Assembly (NCBI RefSeq): GCF_006337165.1
Contig: NZ_CP040896.1
Span: 744,001 to 808,000, forward strand
Reading direction: 5' to 3'
Source: Hymenobacter jejuensis
Lineage (GTDB): Bacteria > Bacteroidota > Bacteroidia > Cytophagales > Hymenobacteraceae
DNA length: 64,000 nt
Positions 61,168 to 64,000 of the stretch are shown one piece after another. Below the pieces are notes generated by a model. That model was not told the origin of the DNA. It searched no databases and saw nothing but the letters and a program-made list of their open reading frames with translations. The position numbers were made by a program, and so were the translations under genes. The first letter of the stretch is position 1. The number at the start of each line of letters is the position of its first letter.

Positions 61168-61911
61168 ATGCGTTACATCCTCGTCAACAAGCCCTACGAA
61201 GTACTCACCCAATTCACCGACGAGAATGGGCGGACCACCCTCAAAGAATTTGTGCCGGTGCCGGGTGTGTATCCCGTCGGCCGGCTTGATTACGACAGCG
61301 AAGGCCTCGTGCTGCTCACCGACGACAAACCGCTGCAAAACCGCCTTTCGGAGCCGCGCTTCAAGGTGCCCAAAACCTACTGGGTGCAGGTAGAAGGCGA
61401 GCCTACCGAAGAAGCGCTGGCTACGCTGCGGCGCGGCGTCGATATGAAAAGCAGCTTTACCGCGCCCGCCGAAGCCAAAATCATCCCCGAGCCCGCCGAG
61501 TTGTGGGAGCGCAGCAAACCCATTCGCTTTCGGGCCAATATCCCGACTAGCTGGCTGGAAATCACGATTTCGCAGGGCATGAACCGGCAGGTGCGCAAGA
61601 TGACCGCGGCCGTGGGCTTCCCAACGCTGCGCCTCGTGCGGGCTCGCATCGCTCACCTTGGCATCGAAGGCCTGGCGCCGGGGAAATGGCGGGAGTTGAC
61701 ACCAGAAGAAATCAAGAAGCTAAAAGCTGCTTTTTCGGCGACCAAAGACCCGGCGGAGCGCCGTGTAGCCCCAAAAACTCTCAAAACGGCCGCCCCAAAT
61801 GCAGTAGCACCTAAAAAACCCGCTGGCAGCAAACCAAAGCCTACGGGCGCAGGTCGCACAAACAAGCCTACCCGTAACCCCGGCGCAGCCCGCAACGGCA
61901 AGCGGGGATGA
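61168..61911 (+). CDS. RNA pseudouridine synthase, RluE/RsuA type
   Basis: 247 aa. The catalytic aspartate is in GRLDYDSEGLVLLTDD (about residue 43), with KTYWVQVEGEP, ITISQGMNRQVRKM and FPTLRLVRARI as further family motifs. There is no N-terminal S4 domain, as in RluE. It converts uridine to pseudouridine in 23S rRNA or another RNA. Residues beyond about 190 form a basic, low-complexity tail (K, P, R, A) that is not part of the fold and may bind RNA. It is a single-gene unit. Confidence 0.9.
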   Translation: MRYILVNKPYEVLTQFTDENGRTTLKEFVPVPGVYPVGRLDYDSEGLVLLTDDKPLQNRLSEPRFKVPKTYWVQVEGEPTEEALATLRRGVDMKSSFTAPAEAKIIPEPAELWERSKPIRFRANIPTSWLEITISQGMNRQVRKMTAAVGFPTLRLVRARIAHLGIEGLAPGKWRELTPEEIKKLKAAFSATKDPAERRVAPKTLKTAAPNAVAPKKPAGSKPKPTGAGRTNKPTRNPGAARNGKRG

Positions 61912-61968
61912 AAAAGGCCAGTCAATAATGGTCATCTCAGCAGGCTCGTTTTCTCTTCCTCACGCGTG

Positions 61969-62002
61969 TCATCCTGACAAGTTCCTTCCTTCGTCAGGAT
62001 GA
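61969..62002. repeat. REP-like hairpin
   Basis: 10-bp perfect inverted repeat with a 14-nt loop. The right part, read on the minus strand, is TCATCCTGACGAAGGAAGG, which I recall as a frequent dispersed intergenic unit in Hymenobacter-type genomes. Confidence 0.5.
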
Positions 62003-62210
62003 AACCTGATTTAGGTATTTAGAGCATAAAGCCAAGTTATGGTGCTGCATTCGGGTATCTGGCTATAAAGTAATTGCTGTCCAGCTATTGGCTTCTGCAA
62101 GCTATCTGGTGAGTCCTAGTCTTACTACCGCCAATTCTTCCGTTATCCCTTCCCAATGATTTCCCGTGAAAGTCACTCCGTCGGGATTCTGGGCGTAGCG
62201 TGGCGCTTTG

Positions 62211-62263
62211 GTGACAATCTGTCACGGGAAAAGGCAGTTTTTGGCCTTGGTACGTTGCTTGTA
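62211..62263 (+). promoter_or_regulatory. Possible heat-shock control region of dnaK
   Basis: Inverted repeat GTGAC-AATCT-GTCAC at 62211-62225 is followed 22 nt later by TGGTACG-N4-TTGTA (62248-62263), close to the sigma-54 pattern TGGCACG-N4-TTGC[AT]. The dnaK start is 69 nt beyond. No TAnnTTTG box with a TTG was found here. Confidence 0.35.
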
Positions 62264-62331
62264 CCTACCCCACCGCGAGCAAATCGCATCCAAAACCAGA
62301 CACCTTAACTCTTTAACGATATCCATTTAAT

Positions 62332-64000
62332 ATGGGAAAGATAATCGGTATTGACCTCGGCACTACCAACTCGTGCGTGGCCGTTATGGAAGGCAACGAG
62401 CCGGTGGTGATTCCGAACAGCGAAGGTCGCCGCACAACCCCCTCGATTGTGGCGTTCCTCGACAATGGCAAAGGCGAGCGCAAAGTTGGTGACCCAGCTA
62501 AGCGTCAGGCCATTACCAACCCGAAGAATACCATTGCTTCTATTAAGCGCTTCATGGGCCGTCGTTTCTCGGAAGTAACTGAGGAAACCAAGCACGTAGC
62601 TTATGAGTTGGTGCGTGGCACCAACGATACGGTCAGTGTGCAAATTGGTGACCGTCAATATACTCCGCAGGAAATCTCGGCGATGGTGCTTCAGAAAATG
62701 AAGCAGACTGCTGAAGATTACCTCGGCCAGCCCGTAACCGAAGCAGTTATTACTGTTCCGGCTTATTTCAACGATGCTCAGCGTCAGGCTACCAAAGAAG
62801 CTGGTGCCATCGCGGGCCTCGATGTAAAGCGTATCATCAACGAGCCGACGGCCGCTGCACTGGCTTACGGCTTGGATAAAAAGCATAAAGACCAGAAAAT
62901 TGCTGTGTACGACCTAGGTGGTGGTACTTTCGACATCTCCATCTTGGAGCTAGGCGACGGCGTGTTTGAAGTCCTGAGCACTAACGGCGACACCCACCTC
63001 GGTGGCGACGACTTCGACCAGGTTATCATCAACTTCTTGGCCGAGCAATTTCAGCGCGACGAAAACATGGACCTGCGTCAGGATCCCATGGCTCTGCAGC
63101 GCCTGAAAGAAGCCGCCGAAAAAGCCAAAGTGGAGCTTTCTAGCTCAACCGAAACCGAAATCAACCTGCCTTACATCACCGCCACGGCTACTGGCCCGAA
63201 GCACTTGGTGGTAAAGCTGAGCCGCGCCAAGTTTGAGCAACTCGCTGATTCTCTGGTGCGTCGTTCGATGGACCCTTGCAAAAAGGCGCTCCAAGACGCT
63301 GGCTTGTCGACTTCGGATATCGACGAGGTAATCCTCGTGGGTGGTTCGACGCGCATTCCGCGCATTCAGGAAGAAGTAGAGAAATTCTTCGGCAAGAAGC
63401 CTTCAAAAGGCGTTAACCCCGACGAAGTAGTAGCCGTGGGTGCTGCCATCCAAGGCGGTGTGCTGACGGGTGAAGTGAAAGACGTGCTCCTGCTCGACGT
63501 TACTCCGCTCTCGCTGGGCATCGAAACAATGGGCGGCGTGATGACCAAACTCATCGAGTCGAATACCACGATCCCAACTAAGAAATCGGAGACGTTCTCG
63601 ACGGCTTCCGACAACCAGCCTTCGGTTGAGATTCATGTGTTGCAAGGCGAGCGCCCGCTGGCTTCGCAAAACCGCACGATTGGTCGCTTCCACCTCGCCG
63701 ATATTCCGCCAGCACCGCGCGGCGTTCCGCAAATCGAAGTAACCTTTGACATCGACGCCAACGGCATCCTGCACGTATCGGCTAAGGACAAAGGCACCGG
63801 CAAAGAGCAGAAAATCCGCATCGAAGCTTCGTCGGGCTTGTCTGACGCCGACATCGAGCGGATGCGCAACGAAGCCAAAGCCAACGAAGAATCGGATAAG
63901 GCTGAGAAAGAGCGCATTGAGAAGGTGAACCAAGCCGACTCGATGATCTTCCAGACCGAGAAGCAACTGAAAGAGTATGGTGACAAACTGAGCGCTGGCA
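62332..64000 (+). CDS. dnaK: Hsp70 chaperone DnaK (5' part; runs off the window)
   Basis: At least 556 codons from the ATG at 62332. The N-terminus is [20 protein letters not shown], the ATPase domain carries [28 protein letters not shown] and [12 protein letters not shown], and the substrate-binding domain begins near residue 390 with [14 protein letters not shown]. It is the general ATP-driven chaperone of the cytoplasm. It uses more T-ending codons (GGT, GCT) than its neighbours, as expected of a very strongly expressed gene. The C-terminal lid is not in the window. Confidence 0.97.
   Translation, partial: MGKIIGIDLGTTNSCVAVMEGNEPVVIPNSEGRRTTPSIVAFLDNGKGERKVGDPAKRQAITNPKNTIASIKRFMGRRFSEVTEETKHVAYELVRGTNDTVSVQIGDRQYTPQEISAMVLQKMKQTAEDYLGQPVTEAVITVPAYFNDAQRQATKEAGAIAGLDVKRIINEPTAAALAYGLDKKHKDQKIAVYDLGGGTFDISILELGDGVFEVLSTNGDTHLGGDDFDQVIINFLAEQFQRDENMDLRQDPMALQRLKEAAEKAKVELSSSTETEINLPYITATATGPKHLVVKLSRAKFEQLADSLVRRSMDPCKKALQDAGLSTSDIDEVILVGGSTRIPRIQEEVEKFFGKKPSKGVNPDEVVAVGAAIQGGVLTGEVKDVLLLDVTPLSLGIETMGGVMTKLIESNTTIPTKKSETFSTASDNQPSVEIHVLQGERPLASQNRTIGRFHLADIPPAPRGVPQIEVTFDIDANGILHVSAKDKGTGKEQKIRIEASSGLSDADIERMRNEAKANEESDKAEKERIEKVNQADSMIFQTEKQLKEYGDKLSAG

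Larger units (their letters stand above)
61912..62331. other. Gene-free region upstream of dnaK
   Basis: 420 bp. It contains a REP-like hairpin TCATCCTGAC / GTCAGGATGA (61969-61978 / 61993-62002), inverted repeats GTGA-N3-TCAC (62166-62176) and GTGAC-N5-GTCAC (62211-62225), and a sigma-54-like element at 62248-62263. No coding region is supported. Confidence 0.6.

Noticed and set aside
1..64000. CRISPR array, insertion sequence, prophage, rRNA or known riboswitch
   Set aside because: No regularly spaced repeats, no transposase, integrase or phage genes, and no recognisable conserved RNA leader apart from the tRNA were seen.

Overview
The window looks like a chromosomal segment of a pigmented aerobic Bacteroidota, most likely a Hymenobacter-like member of the Cytophagales. 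This is an inference from gene content and style: about 58% G+C by eye, a TonB-dependent receptor paired with a DUF4249 lipoprotein, OmpA/PD40 and DUF2723 proteins, a crtZ-merR carotenoid pair, -7 boxes of the Bacteroidota form TAnnTTTG, and weak or absent Shine-Dalgarno sequences. No rRNA, CRISPR array, insertion sequence or prophage is visible. About 54 protein genes and one tRNA are supported.

Layout. 0.1-2.3 kb (minus): ECF sigma factor, a CarH-like MerR/B12-fold regulator and the beta-carotene hydroxylase crtZ, probably the edge of a light-controlled carotenoid cluster. 2.4-7.5 kb (minus): crotonase, ComEC, GNAT and PhoH. 7.6-9.6 kb (plus): SAM hydrolase, an ABM-domain protein, HscB and tRNA-Leu(CAA). 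9.7-12.8 kb: TPR sensor kinase and LytTR regulator. 12.8-24.8 kb: DUF2723 membrane protein, an S9D-like peptidase, a BLUF blue-light sensor, MaoC hydratase, a PLP decarboxylase, an unknown secreted-type protein and an OmpA/PD40/ricin-like envelope protein. 25-34 kb: a small unknown protein, an orphan NarL regulator, two amidohydrolase genes in tandem, a Tudor-like protein, an APC permease and a small periplasmic protein. 34.4-42.2 kb: a CstB-like persulfide dioxygenase/rhodanese, SbcD-SbcC, an unknown protein and an HNH protein. 42.4-48.1 kb: small secreted proteins, thioredoxin, TonB receptor plus DUF4249 and purine nucleoside phosphorylase. 48.2-64 kb: SppA, RarA, EamA transporter, lipoamide dehydrogenase, TPR lipoprotein, geranylgeranyl-reductase-like flavoprotein, FabG, MFS transporter, VWA-type membrane protein, lipoprotein, RluE-like pseudouridine synthase and the 5' part of dnaK, which runs off the right edge.

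Most genes are housekeeping. What repays a second look lies mainly in non-coding structure. (1) An 18-bp motif, TTGA[CT][AT][AG]TCAA-N4-TT[AG], occurs six times exactly at the core and twice with one mismatch, in intergenic and coding DNA. It overlaps the form of an IHF site. (2) Gene ends carry unusually long, perfect palindromes, the largest being 68 bp with no loop between eamA and lpdA. (3) Two genes (sbcD, eamA) have a -7 box exactly 6 nt before the start codon, predicting leaderless mRNAs. (4) eamA and fabG share a near-identical upstream hairpin element. (5) Two of the three amidohydrolase domains in the 26.8-31.3 kb pair lack the first metal-binding motif. (6) The window has two candidate light sensors, one canonical (BLUF) and one with altered cobalamin-binding loops.
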